Assembly: GCA_938045275.1 (NCBI GenBank)
Contig: CALIMV010000061.1
Coordinates: 1-41,376, forward strand
Origin: an uncultured Granulosicoccaceae bacterium
GTDB lineage: Bacteria; Pseudomonadota; Gammaproteobacteria; Granulosicoccales; Granulosicoccaceae
Length of the DNA: 41,376 nucleotides
Direction of reading: 5' to 3'
In this document: in pieces, positions 1 to 10,500 of the stretch
Position numbering within the stretch: the stretch's first letter is position 1
Layout: each line of letters starts with the position of its first letter
Made by a program: the position numbers and the translations under genes
The notes under the pieces: model-generated
What the model was told of the DNA's origin: nothing
Database searches by the model: none
What the model saw: only the letters and a program-made list of their open reading frames with translations

Positions 1-1475
1 CGCCCAAGCCGCCTGGTCCAGTAACCGACACGCGGCATGTTTTTAGTCATCTGAGTGCCAATAAAGATAAAACAGTAAAGCTCATCGTCATCTGCCATAC
101 GCGCAACTGATGTACCTGCCGATCTTGGTATGTTTTCCTCCGGGAGTTGTAATATTCGAGATAGGTTTGCGCGGTGTTCAGCGTTATCAGGGTCAAGGTT
201 GAACAACAGCTTTCGTGAGTTAAACCCCATCATCAGTTCGCTGGTTGCATTCGATTGACCCGCAACACGCAACGACCCAGCACCACTGCGTCCCACATTC
301 CCTGTGAGTAGCAGAAGATTAAGGTTGGTTGAAAAACCGTAGCTGCCTGTCGATTGATTAATTCCCATGCTCGATATGATTGCAATCTTTGGGCGATAAT
401 CTTTTCGGGGTTTGGCTATCAGTTCTGCATAGGTGCGGATTGTATCTGCAAGGTCTGCTGGGTTTTGATCAGGCAAAGCAATAATGCTTGCGGCTACGTC
501 CGTTTTACACCGATCTTCTTCACACAGGCGCCGAAACTCTTTGTAGCTGTCTGGGTCTACTCTGGCAAGACTGTCCGGATCCTCCCAGCCCTGCTCCAGA
601 ATGATGCGCGCTACAGCCAGATTAAACAGCACATCCCCACCCTGACGAAATTGAATGTGCAGCGTTTTGGCATCGGCAGCCTCCAGGTCACTAACAGTAT
701 CGCTGCGAATCGGGTCGATAACGACTTTCGTTGCAGTGCCATTTTTTTTCAGTTTCTCGTAGGCTTGCGGGAAGGTCACAAATGGGTTTGTGCCGTGTAA
801 AACAGCAACGTCGCAACTATCGAGCTCATCAAATTGGCTGGACGTAAAACTGGCTTCATTACCAAAATTTAGAACATGAGCTGCACCGGCACTGGTCAGG
901 CAATGTTCAGAATTCGCCCCCATGGTTGGTAAATTAAAAACCAATTTGTACAAACTTGCCATCCAAATGGCTTCCATGGTTTTCTGGCCGTTGCCATACA
1001 CTGCAACGGCTTCGGGACCGACCCACTCTCGCGCATGCAAAAATAACCAGGCTGCACGGTCCAGTGCCTCATCCCAACTCACTTCATGCATTTTCCCGTC
1101 GTGACCCCGAATCATGGGCGCGCGAATTCTGTCGTCTGCAATACCGCGTTTGCTAAGCCGTTCTGAACGTTCTTTGTCACCGCCTGTTATCAACGAGGTT
1201 TTACCCTTTACACACAATCCTAAAGAAGACAGTGGATAAACCTTTTGATTTCCACGATTGTTTTTTTCAACCGTGTATGGACAGCCGACACCGCAAAAAC
1301 TGCATACGCTGGAATTAGCCAGCAAAGCGTCATACCGATGACGAATGTGAGGATCTTCAAGTAGGGAACTATCTGCTGAAACAGATGCGATTAATTGTTC
1401 AGGAGTTTGCTTGCGAATTGACTGGTGGTTAAGCTCGCCCTCACCCACTATGCTGCTTGTTTGAGGATATTCCAT
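1..1475 (-). CDS. Molybdopterin (bis-MGD) oxidoreductase, nitrate reductase/formate dehydrogenase-like, partial (runs off left edge)
   Basis: Reverse-strand translation from ATG at 1475 (MEYPQTSSIVGEGELNHQ...) stays open to base 1. It has the N-terminal Fe-S motif SSVCSFCGVGCPYTVE...LGLCVKG and a SEHCLTSAG segment at the usual Mo-ligand Cys position. Absent from the ORF track because it is truncated. Confidence 0.88.
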   Translation of the reverse strand, partial: MEYPQTSSIVGEGELNHQSIRKQTPEQLIASVSADSSLLEDPHIRHRYDALLANSSVCSFCGVGCPYTVEKNNRGNQKVYPLSSLGLCVKGKTSLITGGDKERSERLSKRGIADDRIRAPMIRGHDGKMHEVSWDEALDRAAWLFLHAREWVGPEAVAVYGNGQKTMEAIWMASLYKLVFNLPTMGANSEHCLTSAGAAHVLNFGNEASFTSSQFDELDSCDVAVLHGTNPFVTFPQAYEKLKKNGTATKVVIDPIRSDTVSDLEAADAKTLHIQFRQGGDVLFNLAVARIILEQGWEDPDSLARVDPDSYKEFRRLCEEDRCKTDVAASIIALPDQNPADLADTIRTYAELIAKPRKDYRPKIAIISSMGINQSTGSYGFSTNLNLLLLTGNVGRSGAGSLRVAGQSNATSELMMGFNSRKLLFNLDPDNAEHRANLSRILQLPEENIPRSAGTSVARMADDDELYCFIFIGTQMTKNMPRVGYWTRRLG

Positions 1476-1898
1476 AACAAACTCCCAAATACTGCGTGGA
1501 TTCTGTAGAACTATATCATCGATGCTAACGCCACCAACCTTGTAAAAATTACAGTCGAAAAATCAATCAGAGTAAAGTTTCTAACGAAATATAATTGACT
1601 GTGTAAACTGCAATCCAGACTGCCAACTCAGTCAACGTGGTAAAGACCTGTAAACCATTAAACGGATTCGAACTATCATTTTCCGTGTTTCCAAAGTTTT
1701 CCAGATATCCATAGATGAACGTACGGCAAGTATTTCAGACTAAATAATATTTTGAGAGCGAATAAATAAACAGTCATTGAAAAACACTCCTGACATAGGG
1801 CTGTCAGCTCTGTGCATTAACTTACCAATCGAGGGTTAGCTATCTGGCTGCCTAAAACTCAATGCTTCCCCAAGTGAAGATAAATCAGGAGCTGTAAA

Positions 1899-2294
1899 AT
1901 GAAAAGAACATCCGTAAACCCATGGTCTTGGTCGCAACAATTTGGTTATAACCAAGCCGAAATAATCGAAGACACATCTCGACAACTCATCTGTTCAGGG
2001 CAAACAGCCGTTGACGCCAATGGTGCTCCTCAGCATCCAGACGACATGCGAAGCCAAATGACGTTGGCACTGAACAACCTGGAGGCTGTTCTAAACGAAG
2101 CTGACATGGGGTTTGCCAATATCACCCGTCTGAACATCTACACCACCGATGTGGATCAAGCTATAAATTGCTTCGACGCGTTGGGTGCAAAACTAAGCCC
2201 TGCTGGCGTAACACCGCCGATGAGTCTACTCGGTGTAACCCGACTCGCCATTCCTGGTTTGATGATCGAAATTGAGGCTACGGCAAACGATTGA
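1899..2294 (+). CDS. RidA/YjgF/YER057c/UK114 family protein
   Basis: 131 aa; LICSGQTAVDANG...QMTLALNNLEAVLNEADMGFANITRLNIYTTDVD...GLMIEIEA is typical of the RidA fold. Confidence 0.9.
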   Translation: MKRTSVNPWSWSQQFGYNQAEIIEDTSRQLICSGQTAVDANGAPQHPDDMRSQMTLALNNLEAVLNEADMGFANITRLNIYTTDVDQAINCFDALGAKLSPAGVTPPMSLLGVTRLAIPGLMIEIEATAND

Positions 2295-2679
2295 TTAAGT
2301 AATGATTACACCAGGAAACATTTATTGGTTGACTAACGGTTCGATGAGTTTTATTAGATTGGACTAAATATACTCATCACTATTGTCAGGTTCATTTGAT
2401 AGCAATTCAAAATCAACTATGCTACCAGACAATCCGTTTGCATCATTGGGGCCCCACAGAATCACATGCGCATTTGAGCTTGATACGCGATTGGTGACTA
2501 TGTGGGGCCATATCTTAAATTGTATGTGCATAGTCATTTTTATCACACTTATCCACTTTGCACACATTGTCTTTACGATTAAAGTCCAACCTTCTAACGA
2601 ATAGCCAGTGAAGCTGGAATGCAATGTCGATTTAACAAACCTTTGGTTCGTTCTGTTTGTCTATCGCTGATATGCAGCG

Positions 2680-4533
2680 CTATTGGTCCTCTATTCCAAT
2701 AAAACCACCAGATTGCCTATTCCAAAAATCTGCGTACAAACCATTGGCTGCCAATAGCTGAGTGTGTGTGCCCTCTTCTACAATTTTCCCTTCATTGAGT
2801 ACGATGACTCGGTCCATTTTGGCAATCGTTGATAATCTGTGCGCTATTGCAATAACGGTTTTGTCTTGCATAATACTACTCAACGATTGTTGTATTTCCG
2901 CTTCTACTTCACTGTCGAGTGCGCTGGTGGCTTCGTCAAGAATTAAAATAGGAGCGCTTTTCAAGATAACGCGAGCAAGTGCAATGCGTTGACGTTGTCC
3001 GCCGGAGAGTTTGATACCACGCTCACCAACATGCGCATCATAACCTGTGTTACCTTTTGCATCAGTGAGTTGCATGATGAACTCATGCGCACGAGCTTTA
3101 CGCGCAGCCGTCTGTATTTGATGTTCTGTAATATTTGTGCGACCTAGAGCGATGTTGTCTCGAATTGATCGATTTAATAATGCAGCCTGCTGACTTACCA
3201 TACCAATGCAAGAACGAAGGCTATCTTGTTCAACTTCAGTTATATTTTGCCCGTCAATGTGGATGCTGCCACGCTCAGCATCATGAAACCGCAATATTAG
3301 GTTAACCAACGTGGACTTACCTGCACCCGATCGCCCAACCACTCCGATCTTTTCACCCGATTTTATTTTCAAGGAAATAGTATCGAGCCCGCCCTGCTTC
3401 AAACCATAGTGATGCTGCACTTTATCAATAGTAATTTCTCCACCCCTGACTTGTAGTTTTGGAGCGTCATTTGTTATTGGAATGGCTAGTGGTTGGGCAA
3501 TTGTCTTAAGCGCTTCCCGCAAACTACCGACGCGTAAAAATATCCACCGTACAGATTCAAATACCCACTCAGCCATGGTGGTGATACGCAAACTCAATGC
3601 TATGGCAGAACCAATAAGACCTATGGTGGCAGCCTCTTGCGACCACAGCCATAGACCATAACCAACAAAACCGACCATCATCACGCCCTCAAGCATCGTT
3701 AGTATTGTGCGCAACGATACGCCTATTTGACGTGTAACAAATAATGCCTGACGGGTGTTCTCCAGGCTCACTTTATGATCGTTAATCATAAGTTCGCGAT
3801 CAGAAAATAGTTTTAAGGTATCAATATTGGAAAAACCATCGACAACAACGCCAGTTAGCGCAGACTTTGCACTTTGAAACGTCTGTTGTGCCGTTACCAT
3901 CCTTGGAATAAAAAGCAACAGCATTGCAATATACAACAACAGCCACAAGAACAGTGGTAGTGCAAGCCTCGGATCGGTGTCTGACATCAGAATAACAATG
4001 CCTATCATATAAACGAATCCGAATGCCATAGCGTTAAGACATTGATACAAAATATCCGCTACATGATTGCCAATATCAACCAATCGAATAGCGGTACGAC
4101 CAGTAAGGTCTTCTTGAAACCACCCCACAGATTGATTGGCCAAATGATTGTGTGCGCGCCACCGCACCAGAGTTGCTGTATTACAGTTAAGCCCGATATC
4201 GTTAGTTGCCTGCCGAAGCATTTGAGAAAGTGGCCTGAACAACAAAAGCATCAATGCAGCTACTGCCAGTTCGAAACCGTGCACTTGCAGAATGTTTTCT
4301 TTCTCGGTGAGTGCCAACGTATCAATGAGCTTTCCGGCGTAACTGATAAGCCAGACTTCAACGCTTGCCGCCAGTACGGTTACGCATAAACTGATGAGTA
4401 ATATGTTTCTAAGCGGTTGTAAATGAGATTTTAGATACGACCAAACGGTACCAGCAGGTGGTTTATCTGACGATGAGTAGGGTTGCACCAGGTGTAAAAC
4501 AGCGGTTGTAAACCGCAAGTAAGTTTGAATCAT
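2680..4533 (-). CDS. ABC transporter, fused permease/ATP-binding protein (MsbA/multidrug exporter type)
   Basis: 617 aa; N-terminal TM helices, Walker A GRSGAGKST, signature [13 protein letters not shown], Walker B ILILDEATSALD. Confidence 0.93.
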   Translation of the reverse strand: MIQTYLRFTTAVLHLVQPYSSSDKPPAGTVWSYLKSHLQPLRNILLISLCVTVLAASVEVWLISYAGKLIDTLALTEKENILQVHGFELAVAALMLLLFRPLSQMLRQATNDIGLNCNTATLVRWRAHNHLANQSVGWFQEDLTGRTAIRLVDIGNHVADILYQCLNAMAFGFVYMIGIVILMSDTDPRLALPLFLWLLLYIAMLLLFIPRMVTAQQTFQSAKSALTGVVVDGFSNIDTLKLFSDRELMINDHKVSLENTRQALFVTRQIGVSLRTILTMLEGVMMVGFVGYGLWLWSQEAATIGLIGSAIALSLRITTMAEWVFESVRWIFLRVGSLREALKTIAQPLAIPITNDAPKLQVRGGEITIDKVQHHYGLKQGGLDTISLKIKSGEKIGVVGRSGAGKSTLVNLILRFHDAERGSIHIDGQNITEVEQDSLRSCIGMVSQQAALLNRSIRDNIALGRTNITEHQIQTAARKARAHEFIMQLTDAKGNTGYDAHVGERGIKLSGGQRQRIALARVILKSAPILILDEATSALDSEVEAEIQQSLSSIMQDKTVIAIAHRLSTIAKMDRVIVLNEGKIVEEGTHTQLLAANGLYADFWNRQSGGFIGIEDQ

Positions 4534-4668
4534 CTAATGTTGATTTCCAAAACCTGTTTGCAGAGCTAAATACAACGTATAACTGACTATTACTACTTAC
4601 ATTTTTGCTTGAGTTACAGTTTGGTGCACCTGTCAAGATAGATTTGCAATCGGAATTATTTAGTTCGA

Positions 4669-5355
4669 TCAATCATCGAAATAGTCAGCATTTTCATCAC
4701 GTATAGTGTTGATTGTTGTATCCAGACGGGACAGATGCAGCATACCAATGTTCACAGCACCCTCCTCGTCATTCTCAGAAACGAATTGTGCGATTTGTTT
4801 ATGATCTTCAAATAATTCGTCGAGCTGATCATCGCGAGCCATGCCTAATACACAGAGCCGATCAACCTTGGCTTTATTCGCAGCAATAACATCAATAGCG
4901 AATTCCGTTTCAGCTACGGTGCACAATGCTGCGTGAAACGCATAGTCCAGTGAGCGAAACCGATCATAGTTATTCTCTTCGACGGCCAGTTGTTGATCTG
5001 TGATGCGCGCCTGTAACAAGTCTGAACCATCCTGCCCACAGATACGCGAAGCGCGGCGCAACACTTCAGTTTCAACAGCTGCGCGTACAAATCTTGCTGT
5101 TGTTATCGCGAGCGAAGAAAATCGTTTCACTTCGGTGGCTTTTTGAGGCCTTATCATTAGCAAGTCTAGATTTTCCAGCCGACTAAACGCATCGCGTACA
5201 GGCTGGCGGGAAATACCAAACATTTTTGCGATTTCTGCTTCCGAGATTTTTGTTCCAGGAAGCAGGCGCATAGATACTATTTCATCGTACAGATATTCGA
5301 AAACTGCATCCACACCGGTACGACGCTCAGTGGGTTTCAGGTGTTGCTGCACCAT
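4669..5355 (-). CDS. GntR family transcriptional regulator, FCD (FadR-like) C-terminal domain
   Basis: N-terminal wHTH LPGTKISEAEIAKMFGISRQPVRDAFSRLENLDLL. ORF track start at 5370 is TTG; ATG at 5355 preceded by GGAGA is more likely. Divergent from the ABC importer. Confidence 0.9.
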   Translation of the reverse strand: MVQQHLKPTERRTGVDAVFEYLYDEIVSMRLLPGTKISEAEIAKMFGISRQPVRDAFSRLENLDLLMIRPQKATEVKRFSSLAITTARFVRAAVETEVLRRASRICGQDGSDLLQARITDQQLAVEENNYDRFRSLDYAFHAALCTVAETEFAIDVIAANKAKVDRLCVLGMARDDQLDELFEDHKQIAQFVSENDEEGAVNIGMLHLSRLDTTINTIRDENADYFDD

Positions 5356-5595
5356 GATTCTGTTCTCCAATGCTCACCAGTGTGTTACTACCAACTCGCT
5401 TTGCTTGTCCAGGTATATAAAGTTCTTTGTCCGCTATATTTTTAAATCGATTTATTTAAATTCAATCATGTAGCAACGCGATCATTCCACTACCTGTTCT
5501 TTAACTACCCCCTACACACTGACTGATTAGTCTTGCTTTAATGGAGTCACCACGTGTAACCACAGCGGAGGATAAATTCGTTTGCAACATGAGAA

Positions 5596-5605
5596 ATACT
5601 AGTAT
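5596..5605. promoter_or_regulatory. Candidate GntR operator: palindrome ATACTAGTAT within TGGTATACTAGTATTT (minus-strand reading)
   Basis: Perfect 10-bp palindrome in the intergenic region between the divergent GntR gene and the importer operon. Confidence 0.45.
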
Positions 5606-5752
5606 ACCATCGTCGCGTCAATAACCAAAACTGGTGTCCCTATGACGCCCGGTCAAGGGTGAAATCGGGCAATTTCCTCATGCGCGATCATCAAATCTGA
5701 GCGGCGTTGGGGTATTTCAAATTCAGCTACTTATTGGATTTTTGGAGAGAAC

Positions 5753-6859
5753 GTGTCTGGCGTCAAGCTCGAAAAAATCGTGAAAGCTTATGGCCGATTA
5801 GAGGTCGTCCACGGCATTGATCTTGAGGTCAAGGAAAAAGAATTCGTCGTACTTGTAGGTCCGTCCGGATGCGGCAAATCCACCACCTTGCGAATGATTG
5901 CCGGCTTGGAGGAAATTAGCGCGGGCGATATCAGTATCGATGGACGCGTTGTTAATCGCGTAGCGCCTAAAGACCGGGATGTCGCAATGGTTTTTCAAAA
6001 CTATGCGCTCTACCCGCATTTAAGTGTTTTTGAAAATATCGCCTTTGGTTTGCGCATTCGCAAAGAGTCCAAGGGTCATATCGAAAAAACCGTCAAAGAG
6101 GCCAGCGATATTCTTGGCTTGACCCCTTACCTTGATCGTAAACCAGCTGAATTGTCTGGTGGCCAGCGGCAACGCGTCGCAATGGGCCGCGCCATTGTTC
6201 GGCGACCAAAAGTATTTCTATTTGACGAGCCGCTGTCGAATCTGGATGCAAAACTTCGAACCCAAATGAGAGCGGAAATCAAACAGCTTCACAGGCGCCT
6301 GGGAGCTACGTCAGTTTACGTGACACACGATCAAGTAGAAGCAATGACATTGGCTGATCGAATTGTGGTTATGAACGACGGGAACATAGAACAAATCGGC
6401 TCACCCATGGAATTGTTCATGAATCCTGCCAATACTTTTGTTGCGGGGTTTATTGGCTCACCCCCAATGAACCAACTGCAAGGGAATATAGAAAAAGTCT
6501 CTTCTGGTTTGCAAGTAAGGATAAACGACACTGTTATTGACTTACCCAACAACACTAACGTTGAAGACGGTCAGTCAGTAGTACTGGGAATACGTCCGGA
6601 GCACATTTCACTTAGCAACAATGAAGGCACTTCCGCCATGTCGATCTCTCTGAACCTGGTTGAAACGCTAGGCTCTGAAGCACTATTGCATGCCAAATTC
6701 GGTGAGCAAGATATGATTGTCAAAGCTGAAACCAATGGACAAATTGATCATCTATCGGAAATCTCAACCGTTTACGCTCCTACTGACCTTGTAAAAGTAT
6801 TCGATGCGAAATCCGGGCTTGTGTTGTCAGAACCCTTTTCGCAAGGTAGCAATACGTGA
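5753..6859 (+). CDS. algS: ABC transporter ATP-binding protein, MalK/UgpC type (AlgS-like)
   Basis: 368 aa, GTG start with GGAGAG upstream; [47 protein letters not shown]-terminal TOBE-like region. Confidence 0.85.
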   Translation: MSGVKLEKIVKAYGRLEVVHGIDLEVKEKEFVVLVGPSGCGKSTTLRMIAGLEEISAGDISIDGRVVNRVAPKDRDVAMVFQNYALYPHLSVFENIAFGLRIRKESKGHIEKTVKEASDILGLTPYLDRKPAELSGGQRQRVAMGRAIVRRPKVFLFDEPLSNLDAKLRTQMRAEIKQLHRRLGATSVYVTHDQVEAMTLADRIVVMNDGNIEQIGSPMELFMNPANTFVAGFIGSPPMNQLQGNIEKVSSGLQVRINDTVIDLPNNTNVEDGQSVVLGIRPEHISLSNNEGTSAMSISLNLVETLGSEALLHAKFGEQDMIVKAETNGQIDHLSEISTVYAPTDLVKVFDAKSGLVLSEPFSQGSNT

Positions 6860-7836
6860 GTTCGGGCCAGGATGAAAAACCTGAGTCTGGCGTAACTGAA
6901 TATGACTCAAAAAAATCATTCAAAGATAAACTGATTTGGTTAGGCGATCACTTTAGAAATGAATGGCAGCTCTACGTTATGCTGGCACCAACCATCATCT
7001 GGTTTTTGGTGTTCCTTTACAAACCTATGTACGGGCTACAGATTGCTTTTAAGGACTATTCAATATTTCGTGGCGTTGCAGCTAGCCCATGGGTTGGGTG
7101 GGAGCATTTTCATACGCTGTTTTCTAACGATCAGTTTATCCGGGCTTTTTGGAATACGATAAAAATCAGTGCACTCAATTTATTGTTTGGATTCCCAGCG
7201 CCGATTCTGCTTGCTTTGATGTTCAATGAAATTCTTCATGTAACGTATAAGCGTGTAGCCCAAACCATTGTGTATCTGCCACACTTTATTTCAACGGTCA
7301 TTATCGCCGGGATCGTCACTACCGCGTTTTCGCCTACTGCGGGAGTCGTCAATACCATCATGGGTTGGTTTGGCCTGGATTCAATTTACTTTTTAACCCG
7401 TCCTGAATGGTTTCGCCCGATATTTGTAGGTACAGGAATTTGGCAGGAAGCCGGGTTCGGCTCGATTGTTTTTCTAGCAGCCATAGCTGGCGTTAACCCA
7501 TCCCTTTATGAAAGCGCTGTGGTCGATGGCGCTAGCCGTTGGCAAATGATGTGGAAAATAACACTGCCTTGTATTCTACCCACCATCATTATCATGTTGA
7601 TCATTCGCATTGGCAATATCATGGAGGTGTCATTCGAAATGATAATTCTGCTCTACCAGCCGGCCACCTATATAACTGCTGATGTCGTTAACACGTGGGT
7701 GTACAGACAAGGCTTGGAAAGCGGACAGTACGATATTGCGGCGGCAGCCGGATTGTTCAATGCTGTTGTGGCATTTGTACTTGTTATGGTTGCCAATACA
7801 TTGTCACGGCGCTACGTGCGCACTTCACTATGGTAG
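6856..7836 (+). CDS. algM1: Sugar ABC transporter permease, LplB/AlgM1-like
   Basis: 326 aa; [22 protein letters not shown]-like loop [25 protein letters not shown]; overlaps the algS-like stop by 4 bp. Confidence 0.82.
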   Translation: MSSGQDEKPESGVTEYDSKKSFKDKLIWLGDHFRNEWQLYVMLAPTIIWFLVFLYKPMYGLQIAFKDYSIFRGVAASPWVGWEHFHTLFSNDQFIRAFWNTIKISALNLLFGFPAPILLALMFNEILHVTYKRVAQTIVYLPHFISTVIIAGIVTTAFSPTAGVVNTIMGWFGLDSIYFLTRPEWFRPIFVGTGIWQEAGFGSIVFLAAIAGVNPSLYESAVVDGASRWQMMWKITLPCILPTIIIMLIIRIGNIMEVSFEMIILLYQPATYITADVVNTWVYRQGLESGQYDIAAAAGLFNAVVAFVLVMVANTLSRRYVRTSLW

Positions 7837-7844
7837 ATGTGTAA

Positions 7845-8729
7845 ATGGCAGTGGGCATGAATTTATACTCTCGCGGTGACAAGCTTTTTGCACTGGCCAC
7901 ATCAGTGCTTATTGGGCTATTCACGGTTGCAACGTTCTACCCTTTCATATACATTGCAGCCGTTTCGTTTAGTGGCGGCTTTGCCGCCGCCGCCGGAAAA
8001 GTGGTGCTCACTCCTGTTGATTCCACTTTAGCGGCATACAAATACATCCTGACACAACCGAAATTCTGGATTTCGTACGGCAACACGTTTATTTACACTA
8101 TCGGCGGCACAATAATGAGTTTGCTGATCATTATTCCTGGCGCCTATGCCTTGTCCAGACCACAACTTATGGGTCGCCGGTTTTGGAATTTGTTTGTCGC
8201 GTTTACTCTGTGGTTCAACGCAGGACTTATTCCGTTTTTCCTGAACATGCGAGATCTTAACTTGCTCGACAGCTACTTTGGCATCATTATCGGTTTTGCT
8301 GTTAATGCATTTAATTTAATACTACTAAGAAATTTTTTCGAATCTTTGCCACAGAGTTTTCAGGAAGCAGCGCGCATGGACGGCGCAAATGACTTTCAGA
8401 TTCTATGGAAAGTATATATTCCACTATCCAAACCGGCCATTGCAACCATCACGCTGTTTTGCATTGTTTCGCGCTGGAATGGTTTTTTTTGGGCGATGGT
8501 ACTTTTGCAAAGTGAAGAAAAGATTCCATTGCAGGTGTTTTTGCGCCACACCATCGCATTTTTATCAGATGATCACGAGTTCACAGCGACTTTATCTTCT
8601 CAGCCTTACAGTGCTGAATCTGTGACGGCCGCAATTATCGTGTGTTCGATCATTCCGGTTTTAATCGTCTATCCATTTATCCAGAAATATTTTGAGAAAG
8701 GGATACTGCTTGGAGGTGTCAAGGAGTAG
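7845..8729 (+). CDS. algM2: Carbohydrate ABC transporter permease, YtcP/LplC/AlgM2-like
   Basis: 294 aa; multiple TM segments and EAARMDGANDFQILWKVYIPLSKPAIATI loop. Confidence 0.82.
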   Translation: MAVGMNLYSRGDKLFALATSVLIGLFTVATFYPFIYIAAVSFSGGFAAAAGKVVLTPVDSTLAAYKYILTQPKFWISYGNTFIYTIGGTIMSLLIIIPGAYALSRPQLMGRRFWNLFVAFTLWFNAGLIPFFLNMRDLNLLDSYFGIIIGFAVNAFNLILLRNFFESLPQSFQEAARMDGANDFQILWKVYIPLSKPAIATITLFCIVSRWNGFFWAMVLLQSEEKIPLQVFLRHTIAFLSDDHEFTATLSSQPYSAESVTAAIIVCSIIPVLIVYPFIQKYFEKGILLGGVKE

Positions 8730-8774
8730 CCAGTTGTACGGAAGTAAAAACACCAACCACCTAGGAGAGTAGAT

Positions 8775-10340
8775 ATGAAAATGCGTTATTTAGTAACGGC
8801 AATGCTCGCAACTAGCGCCCTATCTGCAGGGGCGTTAGCGGAAGAGGATTACAAAATTGTCGATGAGCCTCTGGAACTGAGTATCCAGATGAACCATAAA
8901 CGTTATCCTGTGTACAAGGAAGACTGGCCAGTTGAAATAGAAGCAAGAAAGCTCACCAATATCCATCTTAAAGATGTGACTGTCGGTGCTAACTTGCGTA
9001 CTGACAGTGAAAATACCGGTAAAACAGAAGCCCTGAACCTGATGCTTGCATCTGGCAAAATACCCGATATTGTCGGCTCCAGTCGCATCAAAGATTTTGT
9101 TAACCAATTTGGCCCGGAAGGTGCGTTTCTGCCATTGAACGACCTCATTGACGAGCATGCGCCTAACCTGAAAAAATTCTTTGAAGAAAAGCCGGAGGTA
9201 GCATCAGCGCTCAAAGCTGCCGATGGCAACATGTATTACATACCTTATCTTCCCGACGGGAAATACGGCCGCGCATACTGGATTCGCACTGACTGGTTAG
9301 AAAAGTTAGAGCTTGATATGCCTGAAACGGTGGATGAGTATGAAGCCGTGTTACGGGCATTCAAAACGCAAGATCCAAACGGCAACGGCGAAGCCGATGA
9401 AGTACCTTTTTTCGCTCGTCAATGGCCGGAAATGCTACGACTTGTCACTTTGTGGGACGGTCGTTCGTCAGGCTCAGACACTTATCATGATTTCTATGTT
9501 GATAACGGTGAGATCCAACACCCCTACGCTGGCGAAGGCTACCGCGAAGGTATCAAAAATATAGCTCGCTGGTATGCGGATGGCCTAATCGATGCAGAAA
9601 TATTCACACGTGGTAGTTCATCAAGAGAATTTCTGTTATCCGAAAACCTTGGCGGTTCAACCCACGACTGGTTCGCATCCACCTCTGGTTACAATCGATT
9701 ATCAGAAGACATCGATGGGTTTGAGTTCAAGGCATTCGCACCGCCTGCATCTATTTCAGGTAAACGAATTGAAGAACACCGACGAATTCCAATCAAGCCA
9801 GATGGTTGGGCAATTGGCGGCACAAACAAGCACCCAGTTGAAACAATCAAATACTTCGACTTCTGGTTTACCGAAAAAGGTCGACGTATGGCCAACTTCG
9901 GCGCCGAAGGTGTGCAATACGATATGGTTGATGGCAAAGCCATCTTCAAAGACTCCGTACTCAACAGTGACGAGCCAGTGAATAACCAGCTTTATCAGGT
10001 AGGCGCTCAGCTTCAAGGACGTGGTTACTTCCAGGACTATAACTACGAAATCCAATGGTCAAACGAGTTTGCGTTGGAAGGTATAGCACTGTATGACGAA
10101 GGCGATTACCTGATTGATCAATTTCTGGGTGTGGCATTTACCGCAGACGAGCAAAAAGTCTACGATAAATATTGGGGGTCTATTCGTGACTACATGCTCG
10201 AACGTCAACAGACTTGGATATTGGGTACAGGCGATGTCGAAGCAGAATGGGACGACTACCTGGCTCAGTTAGACCAGAAAGGTCTGAGCGAAGTACTTGA
10301 AGTAATGAACTCAGCCTATAAGCGCCAATACGGCGGATAA
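8775..10340 (+). CDS. algQ: Extracellular solute-binding protein, AlgQ1/AlgQ2-like (alginate oligosaccharide-binding)
   Basis: 521 aa with signal peptide. Segments such as NGNGEADEVPF, RSSGSDTYHDFYVDNG, NLGGSTHDWFAST, PVNNQLYQVGAQ, QDYNYEIQW closely resemble Sphingomonas A1 AlgQ2 as I remember it. Confidence 0.8.
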   Translation: MKMRYLVTAMLATSALSAGALAEEDYKIVDEPLELSIQMNHKRYPVYKEDWPVEIEARKLTNIHLKDVTVGANLRTDSENTGKTEALNLMLASGKIPDIVGSSRIKDFVNQFGPEGAFLPLNDLIDEHAPNLKKFFEEKPEVASALKAADGNMYYIPYLPDGKYGRAYWIRTDWLEKLELDMPETVDEYEAVLRAFKTQDPNGNGEADEVPFFARQWPEMLRLVTLWDGRSSGSDTYHDFYVDNGEIQHPYAGEGYREGIKNIARWYADGLIDAEIFTRGSSSREFLLSENLGGSTHDWFASTSGYNRLSEDIDGFEFKAFAPPASISGKRIEEHRRIPIKPDGWAIGGTNKHPVETIKYFDFWFTEKGRRMANFGAEGVQYDMVDGKAIFKDSVLNSDEPVNNQLYQVGAQLQGRGYFQDYNYEIQWSNEFALEGIALYDEGDYLIDQFLGVAFTADEQKVYDKYWGSIRDYMLERQQTWILGTGDVEAEWDDYLAQLDQKGLSEVLEVMNSAYKRQYGG

Positions 10341-10357
10341 ATCGTTAGACAGTACCA

Positions 10358-10391
10358 TTCATGTGGGTGGCACCTACTGCGCCCACGTGAA
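10358..10391 (+). other. Intercistronic stem-loop downstream of the solute-binding protein gene
   Basis: TTCATGTGGG (10358-10367) pairs with CCCACGTGAA (10382-10391), 10 bp including one G-U; no strong T-run follows. Confidence 0.5.
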
Positions 10392-10500
10392 ATACGAATT
10401 GCGATGAACGTTTGTGACGAGTGCATCAATGTCCCACGTCACCTGTCTGGCTTAATAAAAAGATAGCAATTTATCATCTACTACGGATGCTTTTAAAGTG

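Noticed and set aside
354-1156. Plus-strand ORFs at 354-800, 922-1104, 956-1156
   Set aside because: Antisense shadows of the molybdopterin oxidoreductase reading frame on the minus strand.
2364-2624. Overlapping antisense ORFs of 86 and 73 aa (2364-2624 -, 2383-2604 +)
   Set aside because: Mutually overlapping in opposite strands, no recognisable motif or clear SD; likely non-coding.
8835-9232. Minus-strand ORFs of 107 and 109 aa inside the AlgQ-like gene
   Set aside because: Antisense to a strongly supported CDS with no family signature.
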